Below are positions 25,158 through 35,337 of a stretch of 64,000 nt of DNA, in pieces. Source of the stretch: JAFMDF01 sp965277445 (lineage in GTDB: Bacteria; Bacteroidota; Bacteroidia; Chitinophagales; Saprospiraceae); contig CBDICY010000013.1 in the NCBI GenBank assembly GCA_965277445.1, positions 310,001 through 374,000 on the forward strand, in the 5' to 3' direction. The translations under genes and the position numbers were made by a program. How positions within the stretch are numbered: position 1 is the stretch's first letter; each line of letters opens with the position of its first letter. The notes under the pieces are model-generated. The model was not told the DNA's origin and ran no database searches. It was given only the letters and a program-made list of their open reading frames with translations.

Positions 25158-25531
25158 GGGGCCGTATTGGAATCGACAGGAAAGATTACTTTATAGTAAG
25201 CATGTCGGGGCAAGATTGTTTACCCCGTAAAAAATAATAATCAAAACATTTTAATTGGCAATCGTCAGTTAGCTATGGCTGCCTAATTCAAGGAATTAGC
25301 GCACCATTGAGTTCTGCGCTTGACGCCTAATACACAGCGTACTACTCATCAACCAACCCTTAGGCTAGTGAAGCAGGACTCGTCCGTCTGCTTGGCGAAA
25401 TTAAGGAAATAAGGCTAGAGACTGGTTGGTTACGGCACCTACCTTTAGCTCGAAAATCTAAGCAGTGACTAAGCATGTAGAAGGCTATAGGGGGCTTTGT
25501 CTGGACGAGGGTTCGACTCCCTCCGGCTCCA
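25158..25531 (+). ncRNA. ssrA: Transfer-messenger RNA (tmRNA)
   Basis: The 5' end GGGGCCG pairs with CGGCTCC at the 3' end to form the tRNA-like acceptor stem. The 3' end carries the T-arm GAGGGTTCGACTCCCTC, and the 5' side has TGGAATCGACAGG. CCA is not encoded (ACT follows). The mRNA-like part contains a probable tag reading frame at 25257-25286: GGC start codon, peptide GNRQLAMAA, TAA stop. The AMAA-type end and length of nine residues fit Bacteroidota tags, though the resume codon is inferred. tmRNA rescues stalled ribosomes with SmpB and marks the peptide for proteolysis. Confidence 0.93.
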
Positions 25532-25565
25532 CTATAATACTAAACTGGTTGACGATGTAAAAAAT

Positions 25566-25662
25566 CATAAATCATAGTTCATATATCTTAAATCATAAAT
25601 CCATATAAAAAACTAACAGATTTATGATTGATGATGTATGATTTCAGATGTATGATTTTGGG
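25566..25662. repeat. AAATCATAAATC inverted word repeat downstream of ssrA
   Basis: The left half is AAATCATAAATCATAGTTCA followed by CTTAAATCATAAATC. The right half is GATTTATGATTGATGATGTA followed by TGATTTCAGATGTATGATTT. The halves are mutually complementary over most of their length with a loop of about 15 nt. Confidence 0.55.
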
Positions 25663-25702
25663 AAACCAACCTAATTTTTAGGTATTAAAAGAAACCTTTA
25701 TA

Positions 25703-25740
25703 AAACCTCACAGAAGTTGATTCTGTGGGGTTTTTGTTTT
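25703..25740 (+). terminator. Terminator-like hairpin
   Basis: A 13-bp stem (AAACCTCACAGAA / TTCTGTGGGGTTT, one wobble) with a 5-nt loop is followed by TTGTTTTTT. A closely similar hairpin lies at 51269-51307. The remaining 25741-26031 stretch shows only a small ATCATT/AATGAT inverted repeat. Confidence 0.65.
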
Positions 25741-26031
25741 TTAGACGATTTTCCAAAATGGAAAGGGGGATAAAAGTTTGTACTTTGAAAAACGATTATT
25801 TTTGGATTTATTATAAAACTAAGAATTGCTGAAAAAGTAATTATAGAGTGATTATTTAAGGAATAGTTGGACTTTCAGTTTATCCTACCCTCTAGTAGTC
25901 GTAAGATCATTTTTTCGAATGATTTAACAGAAATGGAAAAGAAAATTAGTAAAAGGGCGTCTAACCTACTTGAACCAATATTTATTTTGGATCAAGCAAC
26001 TTTAAACATCCTATCACTAATTGGCTTTTAA

Positions 26032-28116
26032 ATGACTCTACATCAAATTAGGAATAATGAACATCGCAAAAAATATTATTTCAAGGTCGTATTAATTTGT
26101 TTTTTATACTGTGCGTATTTTTTTGCTTTAGCAAATTTAGTAATGGCTCGGATAATACCGGGTTTATATAATTTAGGATTCGGCATACTATTCACCGCTA
26201 TCTATTTTTTTAGAAATCGAAACTTTGATAATACCTTAACCATCACGGCCATTTTTTACCAGATCTTTTTCTTTGGGCATTCCTTTTTTCTTTTACCTGG
26301 CAAACAACTGGAAGGGGCTTTAGGCGTATTGACCTGTTTACTTCCCATTTTCGTGACTGGATTTAGATTATGGTTCTTTTTTATAACCAATTTTATCCTG
26401 TTTCATATAGTGTTGTTTAATGTTGGTTATGGAGATATATTCTATTTTCAATACCTTTATTATATGGTACTGTTTATCATTTTTTATACCATCCTCAATG
26501 AAAATAGGTTGTATGAAAAAGAATTGCTTATTCAGCAAGATAAAATTCAGCAAGATGCCAAACAGCTAAAAGAACTAGATGAATTAAAAACTCATTTTTT
26601 TACCAATATCTCTCACGAGTTGCGCACGCCACTTACCTTATTATTATCGCCCATTAAAAGTTTATTGAATAGCTCAGAATTTTCTAGTAAAAATCGAATG
26701 TATCTGAATCTAATGGAAAGAAATGGACAGAAACTACGCAAGCGTATCAATGAATTGTTAGAGTTGTCCAGACTTGGTGCTAAAAAAGTAGCGTTAAATC
26801 TTACTCCTATCAATATAGACCAGCTGTGTCAACAGATAATCGCTCTTCACGAAGGAACAGCTCATTTGAGGGAGGTTCAGTTGACATATGAAAACGAATT
26901 AGCTTCCGAAATTCATTTAAGTTTAGATGCGGCTAAAATAGAAATGATCCTGACTAACTTTTTGAGTAATGCCCTAAAATTTACCCCAAAAAAAGGACAG
27001 ATTCAGCTTAAAATTTATCAGCAAAAAGAGCAATTACTAATCAGGATTCAAGATACAGGTATTGGAATTCCATCCGATAATTTGAACCGAATTTTTGAAC
27101 GCTTTCATCAAGTCAAGCAAACAACCTATTACGAGGGTACGGGTATAGGACTTGCCTTGTGTCATGAATTAGCCATTTTGCACCAAGGCAAAGTTTGGGC
27201 AGAAAGTATCTTAGGACAAGGCAGTACTTTTTATTTACAATTACCTTATGTGGAAACTCAAATTGAAGTTGCCCAAACTGTCCAACAAGTAGAGATTAAT
27301 CCTCCCAAAGAAATAGCCTTATCTCCAACTAAAAACGCGAAAGCCGCTAAAATTTTAATAGTAGAAGACAACGTTGACTTGCGTCAATACATGGACTTAT
27401 TGCTATCCGAAAAGTATCAAGTAACAACCGTAGAAAATGGACAAGCTGCATTAGAACTATTAGAAAAAACCGAACAACAAGCCTTACCTAATCTCATTAT
27501 CACCGACTTAATGATGCCCGTGATGAATGGTCAAGAGCTATTGCAACAAATCAAATCAAGTGATTCTTTACGCTCGATTCCTGTTATTGTATTAACTGCT
27601 CAACAAGCCATAGATGTAAAAATCGACCTGCTCCGTATTGGTATTGACGATTATTTGACCAAGCCTTTTGTCGAAAAAGAATTACTCGCAAGGATAGCTA
27701 ATTTAATACAAAATTCGCAGCAACGGATTGGATCTAAGCCAACTCCAACAACTGAAAAAACATCCCCTACCAAAAATCAACTCTCCGAATCAGACTTACA
27801 ATGGCTACAAATGGTCGAAGAAAAACTATTGACCCAGATTGGTAATACTAATTTCAAACTAAGTGACTTAGCCAACGAGCTCTTTATGACGACTAGAACT
27901 TTACAATTAAGAATAAAAAACCTTACTGGACAAACTCCCAAGCAATATCAACGGAATATTCAATTACATGAGGCTCGAAAAATCCTCAAAAGTGGAAAAG
28001 TACAAACTGTATCTGAACTAAGCTATCAATTGGGTTTTGAAGATCAGCATTATTTATCTGGTTTGTATAAAAAACAATTTGGGGTAACGCCAAAAGAAGA
28101 ACTAGCTCGTTTGTAG
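26032..28116 (+). CDS. Membrane hybrid histidine kinase with receiver and AraC-type DNA-binding domains
   Basis: 694 residues combining a whole two-component system. Residues 1-155 hold about six hydrophobic helices without a large periplasmic domain. A coiled linker follows, then HisKA with phospho-His195 in NISHELRTPL. The HATPase has its N box near 312 (NFLSNALKFT) and GTGIGLAL near 370. The receiver has phospho-Asp492 (IITDLMMPVMNG). The C-terminal AraC HTH is at about 600-694 (LHEARKILKSGKVQTVSELS, then YQLGFEDQHYLSGLYKKQFG). It resembles Bacteroides HTCS proteins but lacks the periplasmic sensor propeller. It lies directly upstream of the surface-protein cluster and is the best candidate regulator of the direct-repeat promoters found there (inference). 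Confidence 0.9.
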   Translation: MTLHQIRNNEHRKKYYFKVVLICFLYCAYFFALANLVMARIIPGLYNLGFGILFTAIYFFRNRNFDNTLTITAIFYQIFFFGHSFFLLPGKQLEGALGVLTCLLPIFVTGFRLWFFFITNFILFHIVLFNVGYGDIFYFQYLYYMVLFIIFYTILNENRLYEKELLIQQDKIQQDAKQLKELDELKTHFFTNISHELRTPLTLLLSPIKSLLNSSEFSSKNRMYLNLMERNGQKLRKRINELLELSRLGAKKVALNLTPINIDQLCQQIIALHEGTAHLREVQLTYENELASEIHLSLDAAKIEMILTNFLSNALKFTPKKGQIQLKIYQQKEQLLIRIQDTGIGIPSDNLNRIFERFHQVKQTTYYEGTGIGLALCHELAILHQGKVWAESILGQGSTFYLQLPYVETQIEVAQTVQQVEINPPKEIALSPTKNAKAAKILIVEDNVDLRQYMDLLLSEKYQVTTVENGQAALELLEKTEQQALPNLIITDLMMPVMNGQELLQQIKSSDSLRSIPVIVLTAQQAIDVKIDLLRIGIDDYLTKPFVEKELLARIANLIQNSQQRIGSKPTPTTEKTSPTKNQLSESDLQWLQMVEEKLLTQIGNTNFKLSDLANELFMTTRTLQLRIKNLTGQTPKQYQRNIQLHEARKILKSGKVQTVSELSYQLGFEDQHYLSGLYKKQFGVTPKEELARL

Positions 28117-28149
28117 GATGGTAAAAACGAAAAATTACTCTGTTTTTCG

Positions 28150-28201
28150 TATTTATCAGAAAATTTAACGGGTTTGTCAGTACCAAATAACCAAATATTG
28201 C
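28150..28201 (+). promoter_or_regulatory. Direct-repeat promoter element A
   Basis: TTTATCAGA and TTTGTCAG, with their TCAG cores exactly 21 bp apart (28156 and 28177), are joined by AATTTAACGGG. The expected -7 position holds only a weak AAATATTG, so this copy is the least promoter-like of the four. It lies about 175 bp before the first tail-fibre-like gene. Confidence 0.5.
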
Positions 28202-28376
28202 CCAAAAAGGTGAGTAAGATAATATTAATAAATTGCCAAATGTACAGCTCCCCATAGTGAGCATTCTAGAGCGCAAATAATAGTGTGTGTCCATAATAAT
28301 TCACCTTTTTTTTGAGTACAATCAATTCGGAACAGGCTTATCATTTCAAAAGCCTATCTCATCGGAATCTATAAGA

Positions 28377-31355
28377 ATGATTAAAAAAATGACCACTTAC
28401 AGCAAGTCCCTCCTATGCCTTTTAGCCATTATTTTTATGCCTACGGAGTACACCTTCGCCCAAGTAGGCATTAACTCCGATAATAGCGACCCTGACCTAT
28501 CCGCTATGCTCGATATTAGTAGTCCAGATAAAGGCATTTTAATACCCAGAATGGATAGCACTAATCGCAAAGCGATAAGCAATCCCGCAACGGGCCTGAT
28601 GGTCTATGATAGCACGACCAATTCTTTTTGGTATTACGCCAACGCTACTTGGAATAATCTAAATCGTACTTTTTTAGCAGATGCTGATGGCGATACCAAA
28701 ATCCAAATGGAAGAAAACAGCGACGACGATATTATTCGATTTGATTTAGGCGGAACGGAGTTTATGCGATTAGATAGTGGGCGAATAGAAATTTTGAATA
28801 CAGGAGGTTCTGTTTTCATAGGAGAAGGTGCTGGTGCAAATGACGACCTTTCTGATAATCGAAATGTGTTTACAGGCTATAAATCAGGCTATAATAACAC
28901 CGAAGGAATTAATAATATATTCACAGGTTATCAATCAGGTTATAATAATGTAACAGGAATTTATAACGTTTTTTTAGGTTCAAATACAGGTTTATCTAAT
29001 ACGGACGGAAGTAATAATATCTTTATAGGTACAAATACAGGTTTTTCTAATACGGAGGGTGTTAACAGTATTTTTTCAGGTAATCAAGCAGGTTATTACA
29101 ATACAACAGGTAATCTAAATATATTTTTAGGTTATCAGACAGGTTTTAAAAATACAACAGGAAGTCGTAATCTCTTTTTAGGCAATCAGGCAGGTTACTC
29201 TAACACAGCAGGAGGTAGCAATGTCTTTTTAGGTAACAAAGCAGGATATTATGAAACTGGCGATAGCAAACTCTATATAGACAATTCTAATACAACGACA
29301 CCTTTAATCTACGGTGACTTCGATAGCGATTCGTTACAAATAAACGGAACATTAAATATCAATGGTGTTTATGAGTTTCCTACAGTAGATGGAACAGGTT
29401 CTCAAGTACTAACAACCGATGGAAACGGTATAGTTTCTTGGTCAACCATGACTTTAGATAATTTAACGGACGCAGATGGTGACACGAAAATCCAAGTAGA
29501 AGAAAGCGGCAACGAGGATATTATCCGATTTGATTTAGCAGGAACGGAATTTATGCGATTAGATAGCGGACGGATAGAAATACTAAATACAGGTGGTTCT
29601 GTATTTATTGGAGAAGAGGCTGGTGAAAGTGAGAATCTCTTGGAGCGTGGAAATGTCTATATTGGTCATCAATCAGGTAAAAATAGCATTGAAGGAGAAG
29701 ATAATGTATTTGTAGGCTATCAAACTGGTCTAAATAATACATTAGGAGAAGATAACGTATTTGTAGGTTACCAATCAGGTTTAAATAATACAGAAGGGGA
29801 AGACAATGTATTTATAGGATTGTTATCTGGCTCAAAGAACACAACAGGTATTAACAATACATACATAGGCTCGTTTGCAGGGTGGAACAACACAACAGGT
29901 TTAAATAATCTATATTTAGGTACATCTACAGGATTTAATAGCACAACAGGGTTTCAAAACACCTATTTAGGTTCAGGAGCAGGGTATAATAATCAAACTG
30001 GAATTCAAAATATTTTTATCGGTTACAGAGCAGGCTATTACGAAACAGGCAGCAATAAACTTTATATTGATAATTCAGATACAACCTCACCCTTAATCTA
30101 TGGAGAATTTAATAATAATTTATTTCAAATCAATGGAAAATTAAATATTAAGGGACTATATCAATTTCCAACTACCGACGGAGCAGCTAATCAAGTGTTA
30201 GCTACCGATGGAAGCGGCACGGTTTCTTGGACTGACCAAGGTTCAATAGATCTAACGGGTAATATTGCTATTGGTACAAGCTCAGCAGGCTCTGAAAGTG
30301 ATTTTCAAGATGGTTCAGATGCAACAAATGACGGTTTTTTAACCACACCTTGGATTTATACAAATGCTATTGAAGCGACAGGAGAGCGAAGTACGGGTTC
30401 AACTGCGATTACTGTCGGAGATGATGGGAAATTTGGAAATGGAGATGAAATTCATTTAGTAACAAATGGAATTTCAGCATTGACTGTTGATGGTAATTCT
30501 TGTGTTGGAATAGGAACTACTACTCCATCTAATGGTTTGTTAGAAGTATCCGGGGCAGCAAATGCTGTATCTGAATATACTTATTATAATTATAATAATT
30601 CTGGTTCTGGAGGTATTACTATTAATAATCCAAGTTATTCTATTTATGCGAATGGGAAAATAGCAGGTACAAATTTTCATGCACATTCAGATAAGCGTAT
30701 AAAACAAATTCAAGGAGTTTCTAATGCTAAAGAAGATTTGAAGACTTTAATGAATATTGAAATTACTAATTATAGATTAATAGATAAAATTGCTCATGGC
30801 GATGTACCTGTAAAAAAAGTAATCGCACAACAAGTAAAAGAGGTTTATCCGCAAGCCATTACGTCCAACACAACTGAAATCGTTCCCGATATTTATCAAA
30901 CGGCGAATATAGATGAAAATGGATGGATTGTTTTTTCAAATTCCGAATTCCACACCTCAAACACTAAATTAAAAGTTGGTGAAAAGGTTCAAATCCTTGT
31001 TAAGAATAAAAAAGAAGTAGTAGAAGTATTAGAAATAAAAGCAAATACATTTCGTGTTTCCGTAGAGCCGTTAAATTTTAACGACTGTACCGATAATTGT
31101 ATCATTTTTGTTTATGGAAGACAGGTTGATGATTTCCATACCGTTGATTATGAGGCTATTTCTATGTTGAATGTTAGTGCAACACAACAATTGGTAAAAG
31201 AGATAGAACAATTGACAATCAAAAATAAGGAACAACAAAAAGAAATTAACCAATTAGAAGCTCAAGTATCCAAAATCCAACAATTAGAACAGGAAGTCAA
31301 TAAGATAAATGCCTTGGAGGTTAAATTGGAGACGTTTTTACAAAATCAACCGTAG
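28377..31355 (+). CDS. Tail-fibre-like surface protein with GNxxxFxG repeats and S74 intramolecular chaperone
   Basis: 992 residues from the ATG at 28377, the position that matches the start of its paralogue; an upstream ATG at 28287 is unlikely. There is a signal peptide ending EYTFAQ, then an N-terminal module (GINSDNSDPDLSAMLDISSP, then KGILIPRMDSTNRKAI) shared with two neighbours. Two arrays of about 15-residue repeats (NNTEGINNIFTGYQSGYN type) follow, each introduced by a DADGDTKIQ...GTEFMRLDSGRIEIL block and closed by YYETGxxKLYIDNS. The C-terminal Peptidase S74-like chaperone starts at HSDKRIK (Ser771), contains a beta-rich insertion (KLKVGEKVQILVKNKKEVVE) and ends in a coiled coil. 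S74 domains trimerise phage fibres and self-cleave before the Ser. No T9SS sorting domain is present. Confidence 0.82.
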   Translation: MIKKMTTYSKSLLCLLAIIFMPTEYTFAQVGINSDNSDPDLSAMLDISSPDKGILIPRMDSTNRKAISNPATGLMVYDSTTNSFWYYANATWNNLNRTFLADADGDTKIQMEENSDDDIIRFDLGGTEFMRLDSGRIEILNTGGSVFIGEGAGANDDLSDNRNVFTGYKSGYNNTEGINNIFTGYQSGYNNVTGIYNVFLGSNTGLSNTDGSNNIFIGTNTGFSNTEGVNSIFSGNQAGYYNTTGNLNIFLGYQTGFKNTTGSRNLFLGNQAGYSNTAGGSNVFLGNKAGYYETGDSKLYIDNSNTTTPLIYGDFDSDSLQINGTLNINGVYEFPTVDGTGSQVLTTDGNGIVSWSTMTLDNLTDADGDTKIQVEESGNEDIIRFDLAGTEFMRLDSGRIEILNTGGSVFIGEEAGESENLLERGNVYIGHQSGKNSIEGEDNVFVGYQTGLNNTLGEDNVFVGYQSGLNNTEGEDNVFIGLLSGSKNTTGINNTYIGSFAGWNNTTGLNNLYLGTSTGFNSTTGFQNTYLGSGAGYNNQTGIQNIFIGYRAGYYETGSNKLYIDNSDTTSPLIYGEFNNNLFQINGKLNIKGLYQFPTTDGAANQVLATDGSGTVSWTDQGSIDLTGNIAIGTSSAGSESDFQDGSDATNDGFLTTPWIYTNAIEATGERSTGSTAITVGDDGKFGNGDEIHLVTNGISALTVDGNSCVGIGTTTPSNGLLEVSGAANAVSEYTYYNYNNSGSGGITINNPSYSIYANGKIAGTNFHAHSDKRIKQIQGVSNAKEDLKTLMNIEITNYRLIDKIAHGDVPVKKVIAQQVKEVYPQAITSNTTEIVPDIYQTANIDENGWIVFSNSEFHTSNTKLKVGEKVQILVKNKKEVVEVLEIKANTFRVSVEPLNFNDCTDNCIIFVYGRQVDDFHTVDYEAISMLNVSATQQLVKEIEQLTIKNKEQQKEINQLEAQVSKIQQLEQEVNKINALEVKLETFLQNQP

Positions 31356-31444
31356 CTTGGACATCTTACCCGAGTAGCCTATTTAATACTAATCGGGCAA
31401 GTACCTAAAACTATAGGTAAAGCAACGGCAATAAAATGCCCCTA

Positions 31445-31461
31445 TTTTTTTGAGTACAATC
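31445..31461 (+). repeat. Leader block shared with the upstream paralogue
   Basis: TTTTTTTGAGTACAATC here matches 28307-28323 exactly, and similarity continues loosely downstream (GGAA, CTTAT, ATT). The leader therefore seems duplicated together with the gene. A TACCTA/TAGGTA hairpin lies near 31410. Confidence 0.5.
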
Positions 31462-31513
31462 CGTTGGGAATGAACTTATTATTAAAATACCATTCCACCG
31501 TAATAAAAAAAGA

Positions 31514-34084
31514 ATGATTAAAAAAATGACCACTTACAGCAAGTCCCTCCTATGCCTATTAGCCTTTATTTTTTTGACTACAGAATACACCTCGGCACAA
31601 GTAGGCATTAACTCCGACAATAGAAACCCCGACGCCTCTGCCATGCTCGATATTAGTAGTCCAGATAAAGGCATTTTAATCCCAAGAATGGATAGCACCA
31701 ACCGCAAAAATATTAACGCTCCAGCGCAGGGCTTAATGGTTTTTGATAGTACGACCTTGAGTTTTTGGTATTATGCAGATAATTGGACAGAAGTAGCTGG
31801 GGCTTTTGTTTCCGAAAATAGTATTACTTATTCTACAAATAATGACAATGATTTTGTCTTTGGAGCTGATAGTCTGAATCATGGAAGTGGAATGGAAACT
31901 AAATTCTTTTTTAACAGAAATAAAGGTGCATTTCGAGCAGGAGGCATTGATAATACAGAATGGGACGGGAGTAGTATTGGAAATTATTCTACTGCTTTTG
32001 GATATAATAATGCCGTAAGTGAAGACTATTCCTTTGCCGCAGGAGAAGGTCATATTATTTCAGAGACCCACTCCGCCGCCTTTGGCTATGAGCATGAGAT
32101 TAGTAATGATGGTTCCTTTGCAACAGGGGAATATAATGAAATAACAAGTCGCTTTTCAAGTGCATTTGGTGGTGAGAATGAGATAACTGGAGATTATTCG
32201 TTTTCAGCTGGTAATCATAATACCGTTAGCGGAAAATATGCAACTGCTATAGGGCTACACTTAGAAACAGTTTCCTATGGAGAAGTAGCCATAGGCGTTT
32301 ATAATACAGCTTATACTGCGAATGAAACAAAGGCATTCGATAGTGCAGATAGGCTTTTCATCATTGGAAATGGTACAGGAAACAATAATCGTTCAGATGC
32401 TTTGATTGTTTACAAAAATGGGCATACGGAAATCAATGGAGATTTAAAAGTAAATGGTTCTATAACTGAACTAAATAGTGTATTTACCTCTGAAAACGAT
32501 ATTACCCATTCAAACAATAATAACGACGATTTTGTCTATGGAGCTGATAGTTTGAATCATGGAAGTGGAGAGGAAACCAAATTCTTTTTTAATAAAAATA
32601 AAGGAGCATTCAGAGTAGGACGCATCCAAAATACGAATTGGGAGGATACGAATCTTGGTATTTACTCTTTTGCCACAGGTACAAATACGATAGCCTCAGG
32701 TAATAATTCAGCGGCATTTGGTTATCAAACTATTGCCTCCGAGGTACATACTTTTGCAGGCGGTAATCAGTCACAAGCAACAGGTAATATATCTTTTGCT
32801 TATGGTAGAGAAGTCATCGCACCTTCTTTTGGAGAATTCGCTATTGGCTTATACAATACAACTTATTCACCTAATGATGCCACAGGATTTGATGCTACGG
32901 ATAGATTATTTGTTATTGGAAATGGAACAGATGATATCAATCGTTCTGATGCAATGGTAATTTATAAAAATGGAAATGCAGCAATCAATGGTAATTTAAC
33001 GATTAATGACAATGGTGGCACGGAGTTTATGCGATTAGATAGCGGACGTTTAGAGATTTTGAATACCGGAAATTCTATCTTTATAGGAGAAGGCGCAGGT
33101 GCAAATGATGACTTTTCTAATAATAAAAATACCTTTTTAGGTACTAATAGTGGTTATGCTAATGCAACAGGAGGAGGTAATACCTTTATAGGTAATTCAA
33201 GTGGTTTTACTAATACAAAGGGAAATAATAACACCTTTATAGGTAATTCAAGTGGTTATAATAATACAGAGGGAAATAATAATATCTGTATAGGTTTTCA
33301 AAGTGCTGAATCCAATACAACAGGTTCTTTTAATGTCGCTATAGGTGTTCTAAGTGCTGAATCCAATACAACAGGAGAATTGAATGTCTTTCTAGGTCAG
33401 GAAACTGGATATCGTAATGACGAAGGAAACAATAATGTCTTTCTTGGTGCTCTAAGTGGTCGTTCTAATATAACAGGCAGCAGGAATGTATTTATAGGTT
33501 CCACAGCAGGGTATAGCGAAACAGGTAGTGATAAGCTATATATAGACAACTCTGGTACAAATTCACCGCTCATTTACGGTGAGTTTAATAATAGGAGAAT
33601 AGTCATCAATGGAAATAATAGTGATAACTCAAACAGCCGAACCCTATTCGTCAATGGTTCTATCGGCGCAATATCTGCTTTCAACAACGATAGTGATAGG
33701 AGATTAAAAAAAGGTATTCAAACCATTCCAAATGCGTTAGACAAAGTACTCCAAATGCGAGGTGTGACTTATCAATGGAAAGACGGCAGAGAAACAGGCG
33801 ACCGAATGGGGTTCATTGCGCAAGAAGTCGAGCCGATTTTACCTGAAGTAGTGGACAATGGGAATGACCATTATACCATGCAGTACGCACCGATTACAGC
33901 GGTCTTGATAGAAGGGATGAAGGAACAGCAAGTTGTCATTGAGGAATTGAAAATGGAGCATAAAAAACTGAAAATTAGCCATTCTGAACTAAAAGCAGAA
34001 GTAGCTAAAATTCAACAATTAGAACAACAAAATGCGGAAATGAAAGCTATGTTGGAGCAGATTCAGGCGCAGCTAGGCAACTAG
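31514..34084 (+). CDS. Tail-fibre-like surface protein with YadA-head-like repeats and S74 intramolecular chaperone
   Basis: 856 residues. The signal peptide and N-terminal module are nearly identical to the previous gene (MIKKMTTYSKSLLCLLA, then ISSPDKGILIPRMDSTNRKN). Residues about 150-460 contain two sets of trimeric-autotransporter-head-like repeats (STAFGYNNAVSEDYSFAAGE, SAAFGYEHEISNDGSFATGE), then a GNNNxFIG repeat block. The S74 domain starts at DSDRRLKKG (Ser727), has MGFIAQEVEPILPEVVDNG typical of the family, and ends in a coiled coil (MEHKKLKISHSELKAEVAKI). The predicted form is a trimeric fibre released from its chaperone by autocleavage. It follows its paralogue by 158 bp with a duplicated leader. 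Confidence 0.83.
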   Translation: MIKKMTTYSKSLLCLLAFIFLTTEYTSAQVGINSDNRNPDASAMLDISSPDKGILIPRMDSTNRKNINAPAQGLMVFDSTTLSFWYYADNWTEVAGAFVSENSITYSTNNDNDFVFGADSLNHGSGMETKFFFNRNKGAFRAGGIDNTEWDGSSIGNYSTAFGYNNAVSEDYSFAAGEGHIISETHSAAFGYEHEISNDGSFATGEYNEITSRFSSAFGGENEITGDYSFSAGNHNTVSGKYATAIGLHLETVSYGEVAIGVYNTAYTANETKAFDSADRLFIIGNGTGNNNRSDALIVYKNGHTEINGDLKVNGSITELNSVFTSENDITHSNNNNDDFVYGADSLNHGSGEETKFFFNKNKGAFRVGRIQNTNWEDTNLGIYSFATGTNTIASGNNSAAFGYQTIASEVHTFAGGNQSQATGNISFAYGREVIAPSFGEFAIGLYNTTYSPNDATGFDATDRLFVIGNGTDDINRSDAMVIYKNGNAAINGNLTINDNGGTEFMRLDSGRLEILNTGNSIFIGEGAGANDDFSNNKNTFLGTNSGYANATGGGNTFIGNSSGFTNTKGNNNTFIGNSSGYNNTEGNNNICIGFQSAESNTTGSFNVAIGVLSAESNTTGELNVFLGQETGYRNDEGNNNVFLGALSGRSNITGSRNVFIGSTAGYSETGSDKLYIDNSGTNSPLIYGEFNNRRIVINGNNSDNSNSRTLFVNGSIGAISAFNNDSDRRLKKGIQTIPNALDKVLQMRGVTYQWKDGRETGDRMGFIAQEVEPILPEVVDNGNDHYTMQYAPITAVLIEGMKEQQVVIEELKMEHKKLKISHSELKAEVAKIQQLEQQNAEMKAMLEQIQAQLGN

Positions 34085-34091
34085 TATAATT

Positions 34092-34115
34092 GTAATCGCC
34101 AAATTTGGCGGTTAC
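34092..34115. terminator. Palindromic hairpin after the second fibre gene
   Basis: A 24-nt near-perfect palindrome with core CGCCAAATTTGGCG lies 8 bp after the stop. No T run follows, so its role as a terminator is uncertain. Confidence 0.4.
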
Positions 34116-34203
34116 GAATACATGCCATTACCTACGACAAGCACACAATAACCTGCCGACTTTTTTATACGATTAACTTTATTTTTAAGGCAGAGTAGCA
34201 AAT

Positions 34204-35337
34204 TTAATCAGTCGAACTAACCGACTTCCGAAAAGCACTCGGCGTTACCTGCTTAATCTCCTTAAACCGATTATTAAAAGTCGTTTTGGATTGAAAACCC
34301 GACATCTGACTAATTGCCTCTAAAGTGTATGGTTTGTAGGATTCATCCTGCAATAATTGAACTGCATGGTCAATACGTAGTTCGTTGATGAACGTGAAGA
34401 AATTTGTTTTTTTGTGTTCATTCAAATACCATGAAAATTCATTGGGCGTAATATCAATAGCAGTCGCAATTTCGGGCATTCTAATTTTAGGGTTTAAAAA
34501 AGGCTTTTTTTCTAATAAGTAGGTGTCCAGTCCTTTTGAGATTTTTACGATTTTATCCTCGTCTAGCAAAGGTTTGGCGGCTTTATTTGTTGGACGCGGT
34601 ACAATTTCAACTAAATGGTGACTAGTAGTATCCTGATAGAGGGTCGGTTGTCTAAAAGCAAAATAGCTAGTCGTCAAGATAATTAACAGAAAAATTGACT
34701 CCACCGAAAGACGTGGAAGATAGGATTGCGTAAAATATTGGGAAAAAATAATAGCAAAAACAGCAAGACTCGATAAGCTCACCAAAATAATTACTAGATA
34801 TTTTAACCAATCCAAAGTCAGGTAAATCGTGCGCTCGGCATATTCATTTTTATACTTTTTTTGATTTTTTTGAATGAGTTGAAGGATAAAAAAGCCATAC
34901 AAAATATTGATAATAAAAAAAGCAGCTATCTGTAATAGCGCAAATAATCGAAAATTACCTGCAGAAAAGTCGGCAATAATAACCCTAGGTTGGGTATCAT
35001 CGTAGCATAAGGACAAACTATAAAAAAGAAAAGTCGGCAAAAAATGGATAAATATCGCTCTACGCCGCAACGGAATGGAGGCTAATTCTTTCGTAAACAA
35101 ATACAAACTCGGCAAAATAGCCATTAGTATACCTGGATTTCCCATGAATAACTTTTGGTAGAAACTAAGCCGTTCGACGCCTGTAAAAACGCCCAGTTGC
35201 ATCGAAAAACTAATCGCAAAAAATAATACCAACCATTTATTTCTTTTCCATTGATAGGTACTCAAATAAACGATGCCAAACAGACATTGAACTAAAGCCG
35301 AAAAGGTAATTAAGGAAACATAGTCTAATGTTGGCAT
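34204..35337 (-). CDS. Membrane AraC-family transcriptional regulator
   Basis: 377 residues. The N-terminal 220 residues contain about seven hydrophobic helices (LITFSALVQCLFGIVYLSTY, LVLFFAISFSMQLGVFTG, and others). Residues about 270-375 are the AraC DNA-binding domain with IRMPEIATAIDITPNEFSWY and YTLEAISQMSGFQSKTTFNN. Such membrane AraC proteins are common in Bacteroidota and probably sense a membrane or extracellular signal. It is divergent from the 269-residue hypothetical gene; the shared 298-bp region contains a 9-bp inverted repeat. It is a second candidate for binding the 21-bp-spaced direct repeats in this region. Confidence 0.87.
   Translation of the reverse strand: MPTLDYVSLITFSALVQCLFGIVYLSTYQWKRNKWLVLFFAISFSMQLGVFTGVERLSFYQKLFMGNPGILMAILPSLYLFTKELASIPLRRRAIFIHFLPTFLFYSLSLCYDDTQPRVIIADFSAGNFRLFALLQIAAFFIINILYGFFILQLIQKNQKKYKNEYAERTIYLTLDWLKYLVIILVSLSSLAVFAIIFSQYFTQSYLPRLSVESIFLLIILTTSYFAFRQPTLYQDTTSHHLVEIVPRPTNKAAKPLLDEDKIVKISKGLDTYLLEKKPFLNPKIRMPEIATAIDITPNEFSWYLNEHKKTNFFTFINELRIDHAVQLLQDESYKPYTLEAISQMSGFQSKTTFNNRFKEIKQVTPSAFRKSVSSTD

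Noticed and set aside
25906..25923. ATCATT/AATGAT inverted repeat before the hybrid kinase as an operator
   Set aside because: The arms are only 6 bp of AT-rich sequence, too common by chance, with no second copy found.
28850..29240. CRISPR-like regular DNA repeats
   Set aside because: The periodicity is of coding GNxxxFxG motifs in one open frame, with no constant direct repeat and unique spacers.
28377..34084. S74, collar and fibre domains taken as a prophage
   Set aside because: No terminase, capsid, portal, tail tube, lysis or integrase genes occur nearby; the genes have signal peptides and Bacteroidota N-terminal modules.
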